Assembly (NCBI GenBank): GCA_000434115.1
Contig: FR894013.1
Location: forward strand, 8,733-18,568
Length of the DNA stretch: 9,836 nt
Origin: Roseburia sp. CAG:309
GTDB taxonomy: Bacteria; Bacillota; Clostridia; Lachnospirales; Lachnospiraceae
Direction: 5' to 3'
Below the pieces are notes generated by a model that was not told where the DNA came from, searched no databases, and worked only from the letters and a program-made list of their open reading frames with translations. Shown here piece by piece: positions 1 to 6,703 of the stretch (position 1 is the first letter of the stretch; every line of letters begins with the position of its first letter). The position numbers and the translations under genes are program-made.

Positions 1-650
1 TGCTCTTCCGATAACGATGTCGGTGTGCCGCCTCCCACATACACACTGACCATCTGCTTGCCGGCCAGCCATTCTTTGCACTGCGTCATCTCTTTTTCCA
101 AGGCATCCAAGTACGCATCCATCTTATCTCGATACCTCCCTGCCGGAAAAGAGGAAAAGGAACAATAGGCACAGATTGTCGGACAAAAGGGGATGCCGAT
201 GTACACATTCGCACACCTTTCATGCTGCATGCCCTGCGTCAGGGAAAATTCCTTTTTTGCAACATCCATCGCCAGTTTCACTTTGTCATCCCGGCAGAAA
301 TATTCTTCTTTTAAAATATCCCGGATCGCTGCCTCTTCTTGTCCCTGCATCATCAGCCGGAGCGGAATCTTCGCAGGCCGGATCCCGGTAAGAATCCCCC
401 ACGGAAGTTCTTTTCCCGACTGCGTTTTCAAATATTCATAAACTTCTTTTTTAATCTGGTTTTTCGAGTATGGATTCGGAAAAAGTTTTTCCCATTTTTT
501 TCCATCCATCTGCCATTTTATCGAATAGCCGTCTTCCGTAGAAACTTCCGGATGCTCGACTACCCTGCACTCTTTTTCCGGATAAAATACCATCGCCAGA
601 GCTTTCATATCATACGAAAACTCGGTTCCGGAAATGTCAACTTGTATCAT
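1..650 (-). CDS. hemZ: HemZ-type radical SAM coproporphyrinogen III dehydrogenase (partial, C-terminus off window)
   Basis: I translated the minus strand by hand: the frame is open from an ATG at 650 to the left edge, giving 216 codons of an enzyme that is usually about 480-500 residues. The start is set by an AGAGGAAA ribosome site 6-7 bases upstream. An N-terminal segment carries ILTGIRPAKIPLRL at residues 86-99, typical of the HemZ subgroup. The radical SAM cluster motif CxxxCxxC follows at C156, C160 and C163 (PFCPTICAYCSF), then the GGGTPT SAM-binding strand at 206-211. The family is annotated as oxygen-independent conversion of coproporphyrinogen III to protoporphyrinogen IX using a 4Fe-4S cluster and SAM. 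Many Lachnospiraceae lack a full haem pathway, so the true substrate here is uncertain. It begins 14 bases after the MBL hydrolase frame ends and is probably the third gene of the rel operon. Confidence 0.93.
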   Translation of the reverse strand, partial: MIQVDISGTEFSYDMKALAMVFYPEKECRVVEHPEVSTEDGYSIKWQMDGKKWEKLFPNPYSKNQIKKEVYEYLKTQSGKELPWGILTGIRPAKIPLRLMMQGQEEAAIRDILKEEYFCRDDKVKLAMDVAKKEFSLTQGMQHERCANVYIGIPFCPTICAYCSFSSFPAGRYRDKMDAYLDALEKEMTQCKEWLAGKQMVSVYVGGGTPTSLSEE

Positions 651-664
651 GAGAATTTCCTCTC

Positions 665-1300
665 TTAAGCATAAGGATTATTCGCCTGTTCATAACCGAT
701 GCTGGTCGCCGGTCCATGTCCGGAAAACACTTTGGTTTCGCTTGGCAGGGTCAATACTTTTTCCCGTACCGACTGCATCAGTTCTTTTTCATTTCCGGTC
801 GGCAGATCCGCTCTTCAGACGGATTCCATAAACAGCGTATCTCCACTGAAAAGCACTTTCTGCTCTTCCAGAAAATAACAGCAGCTTCCTTTTGTATGTC
901 CCGGTGTGTGGATCACTTTCATCGCAATCCCGGCACTCTCAAACTGCTGTCCGTCGTGAAGCCATATGTCTGCTTCCAGTTCTTCCGGTCTTCCGGTCAT
1001 TGCTGACACATTCATGCGGGCATCCGAAAGCAGTTCTTTCTCGACATCCAGCGCACAGATTTCGCATCGTATCGCATTTTTCAGATCTCTTACTCCCTGA
1101 ATATGGTCAAAATGCCCATGGGTAAGCAAGATATGATCTAAGATCATTTTCTGATCGCGGATATAATTTGCGATCTTATCTCCGCTGTCGCCCGGATCTA
1201 CCACAAAGCAATGTTCGGAATCCTTTTTATGCACAATATAACAGTTGGTTCCTACACTGCCCACGACGACAGATTCTATGATCAAACCATTGATTTCCAT
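665..1300 (-). pseudogene. MBL-fold metallo-hydrolase (glyoxalase II-like), interrupted by an in-frame TGA
   Basis: The frame starts at ATG 1300 after an AAAGGA ribosome site and would encode 211 residues, normal for the small glyoxalase II-like hydrolases found next to rel in clostridia. Metal ligands are visible: H61, H63, D65 and H66 in THGHFDH, H135 in TPGHT and D154 in SGDTLF. Codon 162 (815-817) is TGA. Beyond it the same frame continues without disruption for 49 codons, with family-like RADLPTG and SGHGPAT, the last containing the final metal ligand H195, and ends at TAA 665-667. The stop sits where relatives have glycine (S-[IV]-G-R-x-D), so a GGA to TGA change is the simplest cause. 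Translation to the TGA gives 161 residues without H195, probably inactive. It lies 25 bases after rel and 14 before hemZ, so translation of hemZ could also suffer. A sequence error is an alternative. Confidence 0.88.
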
Positions 1301-1325
1301 AATCTATCCTTTCTTTTTCCATCGA

Positions 1326-3656
1326 TCAGCCGTTGGAACGTCTCTCGATGTCGATAACACTTTCTACATTTCGAAGTTTTTTTACTAATTTATTGAGCTG
1401 TTCCACGCCACGGGTCTCAAATCCGACCACGATCGTAGCTTTATCCTGCTTGGAAGTCCGGACATTCATGGACTTCACATCAATTTCATTCTCGGTAAAG
1501 ATCTTTGACACATCAAACAATACACCACTTCGGTTGTACGAATAAATGACGATCTCGACCGGATAATAGTCTTCGTTCTTCTTCGCCTGCGCACTCCATT
1601 CTGCTTCGATCAGTCGATTTCTCTCTTCTACCGGCAGATGGATCATATTGACACAGTCGGTACGATGAATCGAGATTCCACGGCCTCTCGTAACAAATCC
1701 GACAATTTCGTCTCCCGGCACCGGATTACAACACCTTGAGAAACGAACGGCAAGATCATCCAGTCCCATAACGACGATTCCACTCTTTTTGCCGCCGCTC
1801 TTTGACGAAGAGGATTCGCCTCCTTCTTTTATACCTTTTGCCTCTTTGGCATTTTCGATTGCCTCTTTGACCTGCTCATCCGAGACAACACGTTTGTTCT
1901 TCTTCTCATATTCATAAATGAGTTTATTGATGACTTGTCCTTCCTTCAAGCCGCCATGGCCGATGGCAGCACAGACGGAATCCCAGTCTTTAAATCCATA
2001 TTTACGTTTGCAGGCTTCGGTATATTCCGGTTTTACATATTTATACAGATCAATGCTTTTTGTTTTTGCATATTGCGCCAGAAGTTCCTTTCCCCGCACG
2101 ATATTATCTTCTTTAAATTCGGTACGGAACCACTGATTGATCTTGTTTTTCGCCTGTGTACTCTTGACGATCAGCAGCCAGTCACGGCTTGGTCCCTTAC
2201 TGTTCTGGGAGGTGATGATATCAATCTGGTCTCCGTTTTGAATCTGGTAATCCAGTTTCACGATATTTCCATTCACTCTGGCACCTACCATTTTATTCCC
2301 GACAGCAGTATGTATCGCATAGGCAAAATCGATCGGTGTCGACCCTGCCGGGAGGGTCTTTACATCTCCGTTTGGTGTAAAGCAGTATACACTATCTGAG
2401 AACAGATTCAGATCGCTTTTGATGACACTCAAAAATTCTTTATTGTCCGACATATCCCGCTGCCATTCCAAAATCTGACGCAGCCATGCCATCTTGGCCT
2501 CATCATTTTTAACCTTGGCCTCGCTTCCCTTTGTCTCCTTATATTTCCAATGTGCCGCAATACCGTATTCTGCTGTTTTATGCATCTCATATGTGCGAAT
2601 CTGAATTTCAAATGGCTGTCCGTTTGGTCCGATCAATGTCGTATGCAATGACTGGTAATGATTTGGTTTCGGCATCGCAATATAATCTTTAAAACGTCCC
2701 GGAATCGGCTTATACATCTCGTGAATGATTCCAAGAGCCGTATAACACTGCTGCTCTGTATCTACAATAATTCGTATCGCAAACAAGTCATAAATTTGAT
2801 CCAATGTCTTATTCTGATTTACCATTTTTCGGTAAATACTGAACAGATGCTTCACACGTCCATCGATTGTTGCCTTGATCTTGGCCTCATCGAGATGTTC
2901 TTTGACATCTTCCATGATATCCTTAACAAACGTTTCCTTCTGTACACGCAGATGATTAAATTTGTCATTCAATTCCTTGTAAGCTTCCGGCTCCAAATAT
3001 TGTAAAGAAAGATCATCCAATTCTACCTTTACTTTGGAAATACCAAGACGATGTGCGATCGGCGCGTAAATGTCCATCGTCTCTCTGGCTTTTTCTTTCT
3101 GCTTTTCCGGTTTCATAAATTGCAGTGTACGCATATTATGAAGACGGTCCGCCAATTTTATAATGATAACACGGATATCTTTTGCCATCGCCAAAAACAT
3201 TTTACGAAGATTTTCCGCCTGCACATCCAGTTTGTCCGCGGAATAGTTCAGCTGGGTCAATTTCGTAACACCATCGACCAAAAGCGCAATCTCCGCACTA
3301 AACATCTGAGTAATGTCTTCCACAGTATACGGTGTGTCCTCAATGACATCATGAAGAAGTCCGCCGACAATCGTCTCCTTGTCCATATCCAGCTGTGTCA
3401 AAATGATTGCCACACAGACCGGGTGAATCAGATATGGTTCCCCGGATTTTCTTTTTTGATCCTTATGTGCTTCTTTGGCAAGTTCATATGCTTTTCGTAT
3501 AATCCCCATCTCATCCTGCCTGTTTTCCGCTGTCAACAGCTTTGTCAGCACCTCAAATAACACATCAGGATCTGTAAAATTAGGTGGGATGATGTCCTTC
3601 GACAGTTCTCCCGTATCAAATTTTTCAATTAAATCACTACGTTTATCCTGTTCCAT
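1326..3656 (-). CDS. rel: Bifunctional (p)ppGpp synthetase/hydrolase Rel
   Basis: This full-length 776-residue long RSH protein makes and degrades the stringent-response alarmones pppGpp and ppGpp. The N-terminal HD hydrolase domain is intact, with H78, H102-D103 in LLHDVIEDT and D170/N174 in KLADRLHNM. The synthetase domain follows, with RFKD at 321-324 (the RxKD signature of bifunctional Rel rather than the ExDD of mono-functional RelA), NHYQSLHT and EIQIRT. Next come a TGS domain at about 423-483 (YCFTPNGDVKTLPAGSTPIDFAY), a helical region, the zinc-finger/RIS segment with C642-C643, H664 and C668, and a C-terminal ACT domain at about 700-771 for ribosome-linked regulation. A Ser/Gly/Lys-rich linker lies near 613-625. 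The ATG at 3656 follows a GGCAGGATGAG ribosome site. A sigma-A-type promoter lies about 50 bases upstream, and the MBL hydrolase and hemZ follow closely. Confidence 0.97.
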   Translation of the reverse strand: MEQDKRSDLIEKFDTGELSKDIIPPNFTDPDVLFEVLTKLLTAENRQDEMGIIRKAYELAKEAHKDQKRKSGEPYLIHPVCVAIILTQLDMDKETIVGGLLHDVIEDTPYTVEDITQMFSAEIALLVDGVTKLTQLNYSADKLDVQAENLRKMFLAMAKDIRVIIIKLADRLHNMRTLQFMKPEKQKEKARETMDIYAPIAHRLGISKVKVELDDLSLQYLEPEAYKELNDKFNHLRVQKETFVKDIMEDVKEHLDEAKIKATIDGRVKHLFSIYRKMVNQNKTLDQIYDLFAIRIIVDTEQQCYTALGIIHEMYKPIPGRFKDYIAMPKPNHYQSLHTTLIGPNGQPFEIQIRTYEMHKTAEYGIAAHWKYKETKGSEAKVKNDEAKMAWLRQILEWQRDMSDNKEFLSVIKSDLNLFSDSVYCFTPNGDVKTLPAGSTPIDFAYAIHTAVGNKMVGARVNGNIVKLDYQIQNGDQIDIITSQNSKGPSRDWLLIVKSTQAKNKINQWFRTEFKEDNIVRGKELLAQYAKTKSIDLYKYVKPEYTEACKRKYGFKDWDSVCAAIGHGGLKEGQVINKLIYEYEKKNKRVVSDEQVKEAIENAKEAKGIKEGGESSSSKSGGKKSGIVVMGLDDLAVRFSRCCNPVPGDEIVGFVTRGRGISIHRTDCVNMIHLPVEERNRLIEAEWSAQAKKNEDYYPVEIVIYSYNRSGVLFDVSKIFTENEIDVKSMNVRTSKQDKATIVVGFETRGVEQLNKLVKKLRNVESVIDIERRSNG

Positions 3657-3707
3657 ATCTCATCCTGCCTTTCTCTTCTCTATCTGTTTTTGGGCGACCA
3701 TAACATT

Positions 3708-3736
3708 ATTATATAAAAAAATACGGCAAAATGCAA
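3708..3736 (-). promoter_or_regulatory. Sigma-A-type promoter for rel operon
   Basis: On the minus strand a TTGCAT -35 element (3731-3736) is separated by exactly 17 bases from a perfect TATAAT -10 element (3708-3713). Transcription would start near 3701, giving a leader of about 45 bases before the rel ATG. It sits between the spo0A terminator and rel, so rel, the hydrolase and hemZ appear to be transcribed independently of spo0A. Confidence 0.8.
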
Positions 3737-3767
3737 CTGTGATTTCTTGTTCCCAATCTTAAACAGC

Positions 3768-3803
3768 AAAAAAGAGGGACACTTTGAAGCGGCCCTCTCT
3801 TTT
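3768..3803 (-). terminator. Intrinsic terminator after spo0A
   Basis: The minus strand has AGAGGG (3798-3793), a 14-base loop and CCCTCT (3778-3773), with flanking A and T tracts that extend the stem. The downstream arm runs into a T tract. It starts 5 bases after the spo0A stop codon and separates spo0A from the rel promoter. Confidence 0.85.
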
Positions 3804-3808
3804 CATTT

Positions 3809-4603
3809 TTAATACGACTTCCGCATTTTCTGTTCCAGCCGTATTTTATCTGCAATTAAAGCTACAAATTCGGAATTGGTTGGTTTTCCCTTGCCATTGC
3901 TGACAGTATATCCAAACAATTCATCAATCGTATCCACTTTCCCCCTTGTCCATGCCACCTCTATCGCATGACGAATCGCCCTTTCTACTCGGCTTGGTGT
4001 CGTCTTATGCTGTTTGGCAATTGATGGATACAAAATTTTTGTGATCGAATTCAACATCTCACTGTCATCTACAGACATCATAATCGCATCTCTTAAGTAC
4101 TGATAGCCCTTTATGTGCGCAGGTACTCCAATCTCATGGATGATCTGTGTCACATCCATCTCCAGATTGTACCCCTTTTTGTCCGGTTCTCTTGACTGAT
4201 AGTTCATGACAACCGGCAATGCCCCCGGTTTTAATTGCTGTATCTTCGCCTGAATCGTTTCCTTTTCAAATGGCTTTAATACGTAGTATGCAGCTCCGTA
4301 TTGGAATGCGGTCTGCATCACATTTTCTTGAGTAACAGCTGTCACGACAATGAATTCCGGGCGTTTCTCAATTCCCGGTAATCCTCGGCATACTTTCTCC
4401 AAAACCAGAAGTCCGTCCATCTTTGGCATGATCAAATCCAAAAATACAACATCCGGTTTGGTTTCGCGAATCATTTCAATTGCTTCCACACCGTTTTCTG
4501 CCTGCCCGACAATCTCTACATCCGTATCTTCCGATAAACTGTCTTTGATCAGAGAAATTGTTCTGGCACTGTCGTCTACAATTAGAACCCTAAGCTTGTT
4601 CAC
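3809..4603 (-). CDS. spo0A: Sporulation master response regulator Spo0A
   Basis: Spo0A receives phosphate and then activates or represses entry-into-sporulation genes by binding 0A boxes (TGTCGAA). The receiver domain (about 1-120) has acidic D10-D11, phospho-acceptor D56 in FLDLIMPKMDG, T88 in VVTAV and K110 in VLKPF. A variable linker follows. The C-terminal Spo0A DNA-binding domain (about 150-264) carries HEIGVPAHIKGYQYLR, the recognition helix region TPSRVERAIRHAIEVAW and the conserved end GKPTNSEFVALIADK. I chose the GTG at 4603, giving 264 residues, because a strong GGGAGGT site lies 9 bases upstream. The in-frame ATG at 4639 would add 12 residues and place that site inside the gene. 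Its presence marks the organism as a spore-former or a descendant of one. No kinase or spoIVB gene is adjacent. Confidence 0.97.
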   Translation of the reverse strand: MNKLRVLIVDDSARTISLIKDSLSEDTDVEIVGQAENGVEAIEMIRETKPDVVFLDLIMPKMDGLLVLEKVCRGLPGIEKRPEFIVVTAVTQENVMQTAFQYGAAYYVLKPFEKETIQAKIQQLKPGALPVVMNYQSREPDKKGYNLEMDVTQIIHEIGVPAHIKGYQYLRDAIMMSVDDSEMLNSITKILYPSIAKQHKTTPSRVERAIRHAIEVAWTRGKVDTIDELFGYTVSNGKGKPTNSEFVALIADKIRLEQKMRKSY

Positions 4604-4612
4604 TCTTTTTTT

Positions 4613-4619
4613 ACCTCCC
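4613..4619 (-). promoter_or_regulatory. Ribosome binding site that fixes the GTG start of spo0A
   Basis: GGGAGGT on the minus strand, 9 bases before GTG 4603. It supports the GTG over the upstream in-frame ATG at 4639, which has no comparable site. Confidence 0.85.
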
Positions 4620-4671
4620 ATATTAGTGTACAAAAGCAACGTATAAGTTTTTATTTACGCGCTTTGTTTGC

Positions 4672-4700
4672 ATTATAAATGTTTTTTCCACATTTTGCAA
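4672..4700 (-). promoter_or_regulatory. Proximal sigma-A-type promoter of spo0A
   Basis: A TTGCAA -35 element (4695-4700) lies exactly 17 bases from a perfect TATAAT -10 element (4672-4677) on the minus strand. The predicted start near 4665 gives a leader of about 60 bases. This resembles a vegetative promoter for spo0A. Confidence 0.78.
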
Positions 4701-4766
4701 TACCAATATATGGAATTTTTCCATTTTTTTTATTTTCCTTTAACATTTTGTCTATATTTGTGACAA

Positions 4767-4794
4767 TTTCCGTCAAATTTCGACAAAATCCTAC
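4767..4794 (-). promoter_or_regulatory. Candidate sigma-H-like distal promoter of spo0A
   Basis: The minus strand has GTAGGATTT (4794-4786), which fits the B. subtilis sigma-H -35 pattern RnAGGAwww. After a 12-base spacer comes ACGGAAA (4773-4767), one mismatch from the -10 pattern RnnGAAT. It lies about 165 bases before the spo0A GTG and just after the stop of the upstream wall-hydrolase gene. The comparison is from memory of the consensus, so treat it as a candidate. Confidence 0.45.
4779..4785 (-). promoter_or_regulatory. 0A box (Spo0A binding site)
   Basis: A perfect TGTCGAA on the minus strand, within TTTTGTCGAAAT. It sits upstream of spo0A, between the two elements of the candidate sigma-H-like promoter. 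A second, weaker match, TGTCACA, lies at 4764-4758. Binding here would allow Spo0A to control its own transcription. The position between the -10 and -35 elements suggests repression of the distal promoter, but that is inference. Confidence 0.6.
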
Positions 4795-4804
4795 ATTTTC
4801 AAGC

Positions 4805-6142
4805 TCACTTAAACGGTCGGTAAATCATATATCCACCGCCATAATAACCATCCGGTCTTGCTCCCCAGGTTTCATACAAAACCGGGTCTCCATTGTTGTC
4901 ATAATCCCCAACAACATATCCGGTAAACATCTCTACATGGTAGATTCCCAGATACCGTCCATTATCAGCACCCGTTTCAAACATCAGATCACCCGGATTG
5001 AGTTTCATTTTCTGGATATGATTGCGTGTATAGGACTTTGTAATCTTCTTTCCATGCGCTTTACACCATTTTGCAAGGTCAGCCGCCACCAGCGCATAAT
5101 TTCCTCCAATCTTTTTCCCCATCTTGCAATAGGCTTTCCAAACAAGAGAACTACAGTCATAATACCCTTTCTGCATTCTCTTTGGCTGACTGTATTTCCA
5201 TTTTGTTCCAATCATTTTCGCATAGCGGATCGTTTTTACTTTCTTCGCCGACACAACCGAAACCGCACATCCTACTTTGGCATCGCCAAATGTCGCCGTG
5301 ATCACTGCATTTCCTTTTTTCTTACAGGAAACAAGACCATTTTTTGTAACCTTCGCCACTTTTGGATTCGAGGAACTCCAAACCGGCTTGTCCGATGTTC
5401 CTTTAATCTTTAACGAAACTTTCTTTCCCTTCGCCTGCACCATTCCCTGCTTCGAAATGGTAACATTCTGAATATTCACTTCCAGTTTGAATTCTTTTCC
5501 ATTTATTGTAAAAGTCAATGTTGTCTTTCCTGCATTATAAAAGGTAAGTTTAATCTGGTTATTTTCCAAGACAGCATTTACACTAACACTGGCATTACTG
5601 GACTGAGCAGAAAAATTCACATTATCTTCCGATAACAGGATACCTGCCGGTACATTTTGCAAAGCCACAAACGTCTCGTAATAATTATTGCCCGAATAAA
5701 TTCCCTTAATGGATGCCTTTTCAAGTGCCACATTGGTCATATCCACCATAACCGTAACGTCACAACGACCAGAAAAATACATATTATAAGTTCCATACGT
5801 TCCCTGAATGTAAACCGTTGCCTCTCCCGGGGCAAGTGCGGTAAAGGAGCCGTCCGCATTCACCTGAAGAACCTCACTGTTACTCGTGCTTATTGAAGTT
5901 ACCTGAACCGCCGTAACGGCACTGCCATCCGTCGGATCTGTCAGTCCAGTCAGATCGTAGGTAAATGTTCCCTGCTTTCCAACGGTCATCGTCGTCTCCG
6001 CATAGTCATTGTTCTGAATGCGGTAAATCGTCTTCCCATCTGCCTGATCCTCCATCGTCATTGCCTGCACCGGAGTGCGGACAGACAGTACACAGAGGAT
6101 TGCTGCCAGCCCCCATATTATTTTTTGCATCGTATTTTTCAT
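4805..6142 (-). CDS. Secreted cell-wall hydrolase: Big2 domains plus C-terminal NlpC/P60 peptidase
   Basis: The 445-residue product starts with a signal peptide (MKNTMQKII, hydrophobic stretch to about 20, likely cleavage after PVQA at residue 27). It then has bacterial Ig-like (Big2-type) repeats: about 48-130 (SNSEVLQVNADGSFTALAPGEATV) and 228-297 (SSSNPKVAKVTKNGLVSCKKKGNAVITATF), with a less clear Ig-like region between. The C-terminal part (about 305-445) is NlpC/P60-like, with catalytic Cys330 in YYDCSSLVW, His402 in YHVEMFTG and a GDLMFE strand at 384-389. Such enzymes cleave peptide bonds of peptidoglycan stems. The Big2 part probably positions the enzyme at the wall. No sortase signal, LysM or SH3 domain is visible. 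The ATG at 6142 has a GGAGAG site 9 bases upstream. No terminator is evident before spo0A. The substrate bond is unknown. Confidence 0.88.
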   Translation of the reverse strand: MKNTMQKIIWGLAAILCVLSVRTPVQAMTMEDQADGKTIYRIQNNDYAETTMTVGKQGTFTYDLTGLTDPTDGSAVTAVQVTSISTSNSEVLQVNADGSFTALAPGEATVYIQGTYGTYNMYFSGRCDVTVMVDMTNVALEKASIKGIYSGNNYYETFVALQNVPAGILLSEDNVNFSAQSSNASVSVNAVLENNQIKLTFYNAGKTTLTFTINGKEFKLEVNIQNVTISKQGMVQAKGKKVSLKIKGTSDKPVWSSSNPKVAKVTKNGLVSCKKKGNAVITATFGDAKVGCAVSVVSAKKVKTIRYAKMIGTKWKYSQPKRMQKGYYDCSSLVWKAYCKMGKKIGGNYALVAADLAKWCKAHGKKITKSYTRNHIQKMKLNPGDLMFETGADNGRYLGIYHVEMFTGYVVGDYDNNGDPVLYETWGARPDGYYGGGYMIYRPFK

Positions 6143-6175
6143 CTATTTTCTCTCCATTTCGTTGTAATTTCTTAT

Positions 6176-6204
6176 ATCTTATCAGATTTTGTAAAAAATA
6201 TCAA
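6176..6204 (-). promoter_or_regulatory. Candidate promoter for the NlpC/P60 gene
   Basis: On the minus strand TTGATA (6199-6204), a 17-base spacer and TAAGAT (6176-6181), followed by a leader of about 30 bases. The -10 element matches only 4 of 6 consensus positions. The -35 hexamer overlaps the TGA (6201-6203) that ends the extended acyl carrier protein frame. Confidence 0.5.
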
Positions 6205-6512
6205 ATTGTGTTGTTTTTTACAGGTGTACTTATCAGAAAAATAGGACTATCATTTCCTATTCGGGACCGCTTCCGCTTAGAAGAACACTCGTCTTTGTCT
6301 TTCAAGAAATTAATTACATCACCTACAGTATTAATGCTTTCCAAATCATCTGTAGGAATCTCAACATCATACTCTTCTTCAAGAGCCATGATCAATTCGT
6401 AAAGATCCAATGAATCTGCTCCCAAATCATCTTTGAAAGAAGATGCTTCTGTGATGCTGTCTGCATCAACGCTCAACTGATCTGCGATAAGTTCCTGCAT
6501 TTTTTCTAACAT
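6201..6512 (-). CDS. acpP: Acyl carrier protein with an anomalous 28-residue C-terminal extension (stop probably lost)
   Basis: The first 75 residues are a complete acyl carrier protein, the phosphopantetheine-bearing shuttle of type II fatty acid synthesis. The GADSLDLYEL motif places the prosthetic group on Ser34, and the acidic helix EEEYDVEIP and the INTVGDVINFLKDKDE end are typical. The ATG at 6512 has an AAGGAG site 8 bases upstream. Family members usually end at about residue 75-78, but here the frame runs on for a basic tail (CSSKRKRSRIG...) to a TGA at 6201-6203. That tail is encoded by what looks like the gene's own terminator and by the next promoter. Either codon 76 TGT replaces TGA, or one base was lost: a TAA at 6277-6279 would be in frame with one extra base, giving 78 residues. 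The gene stands alone, without fab genes. Confidence 0.93.
   Translation of the reverse strand: MLEKMQELIADQLSVDADSITEASSFKDDLGADSLDLYELIMALEEEYDVEIPTDDLESINTVGDVINFLKDKDECSSKRKRSRIGNDSPIFLISTPVKNNTI
6236..6261 (-). terminator. Intrinsic terminator of acpP, lying inside the extended reading frame
   Basis: On the minus strand AATAGGA (6261-6255), an 8-base loop and TCCTATT (6246-6240) form a 7-bp stem followed by TTTC. The stem is AU-rich and only moderately strong. It codes for IGNDSPIF of the anomalous tail, which argues that the tail was not originally coding. Confidence 0.65.
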
Positions 6513-6599
6513 GACTATTTCTCCTTTTTTCTCGCCCGCTTTATTTTCTACGGGGTAATATTAATTTCAATTTTTTACTCAATTACATGAGATATCAGT

Positions 6600-6628
6600 A
6601 TTTTATCCTATCTTATGCAAATTGTCAA
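6600..6628 (-). promoter_or_regulatory. Strong sigma-A-type promoter of acpP
   Basis: A perfect TTGACA (6623-6628), a 17-base spacer and TAAAAT (6600-6605) on the minus strand. The predicted start near 6593 gives a leader of about 80 bases before the ATG. Confidence 0.85.
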
Positions 6629-6635
6629 GTTTTCT

Positions 6636-6650
6636 CAGTACAATTTACTG
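6636..6650. repeat. Inverted repeat upstream of the acpP promoter (candidate operator)
   Basis: CAGTA-CAATT-TACTG is a perfect 5-base-arm dyad. It ends 7 bases upstream of the acpP -35 hexamer. The AGTAC...TACT arms loosely recall operators of the fatty-acid regulator FapR, but the match is partial and no regulator gene is in the window. Confidence 0.35.
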
Positions 6651-6703
6651 CAATGAACGATTCCTGAACATTGCCACCATATGCAGTCCGGAATCATTTT
6701 ATG

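Noticed and set aside
1..12. Window start resembles a sequencing-adapter tail (GCTCTTCCGAT)
   Set aside because: The same bases encode SLSEE straight after GGGTPT, which is normal HemZ sequence.
815..817. TGA as a selenocysteine codon in the MBL hydrolase
   Set aside because: The position is normally glycine, not cysteine, and no convincing SECIS-type hairpin follows within the next 40 bases.
815..817. Genetic code in which UGA means glycine
   Set aside because: rel, the NlpC/P60 gene, the small membrane gene and ABC membrane subunit 1 all end in TGA at the expected protein ends, and Spo0A places the organism in Firmicutes with the normal code.
4604..4639. ATG start for spo0A at 4639
   Set aside because: It would place the strong GGGAGGT ribosome site inside the coding region and add residues not usual for the family; GTG 4603 fits better.
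4710..4730. ATGGAA-TTT-TTCCAT hairpin followed by a T tract on the plus strand
   Set aside because: No plus-strand gene precedes it, and the stem is short and AU-rich, so it is probably chance in AT-rich promoter DNA.
4679..5413. Long plus-strand reading frame of 244 codons
   Set aside because: It is antisense to the NlpC/P60 gene and the spo0A control region, shows no recognisable domain and has no ribosome site; the minus-strand gene has clear motifs.
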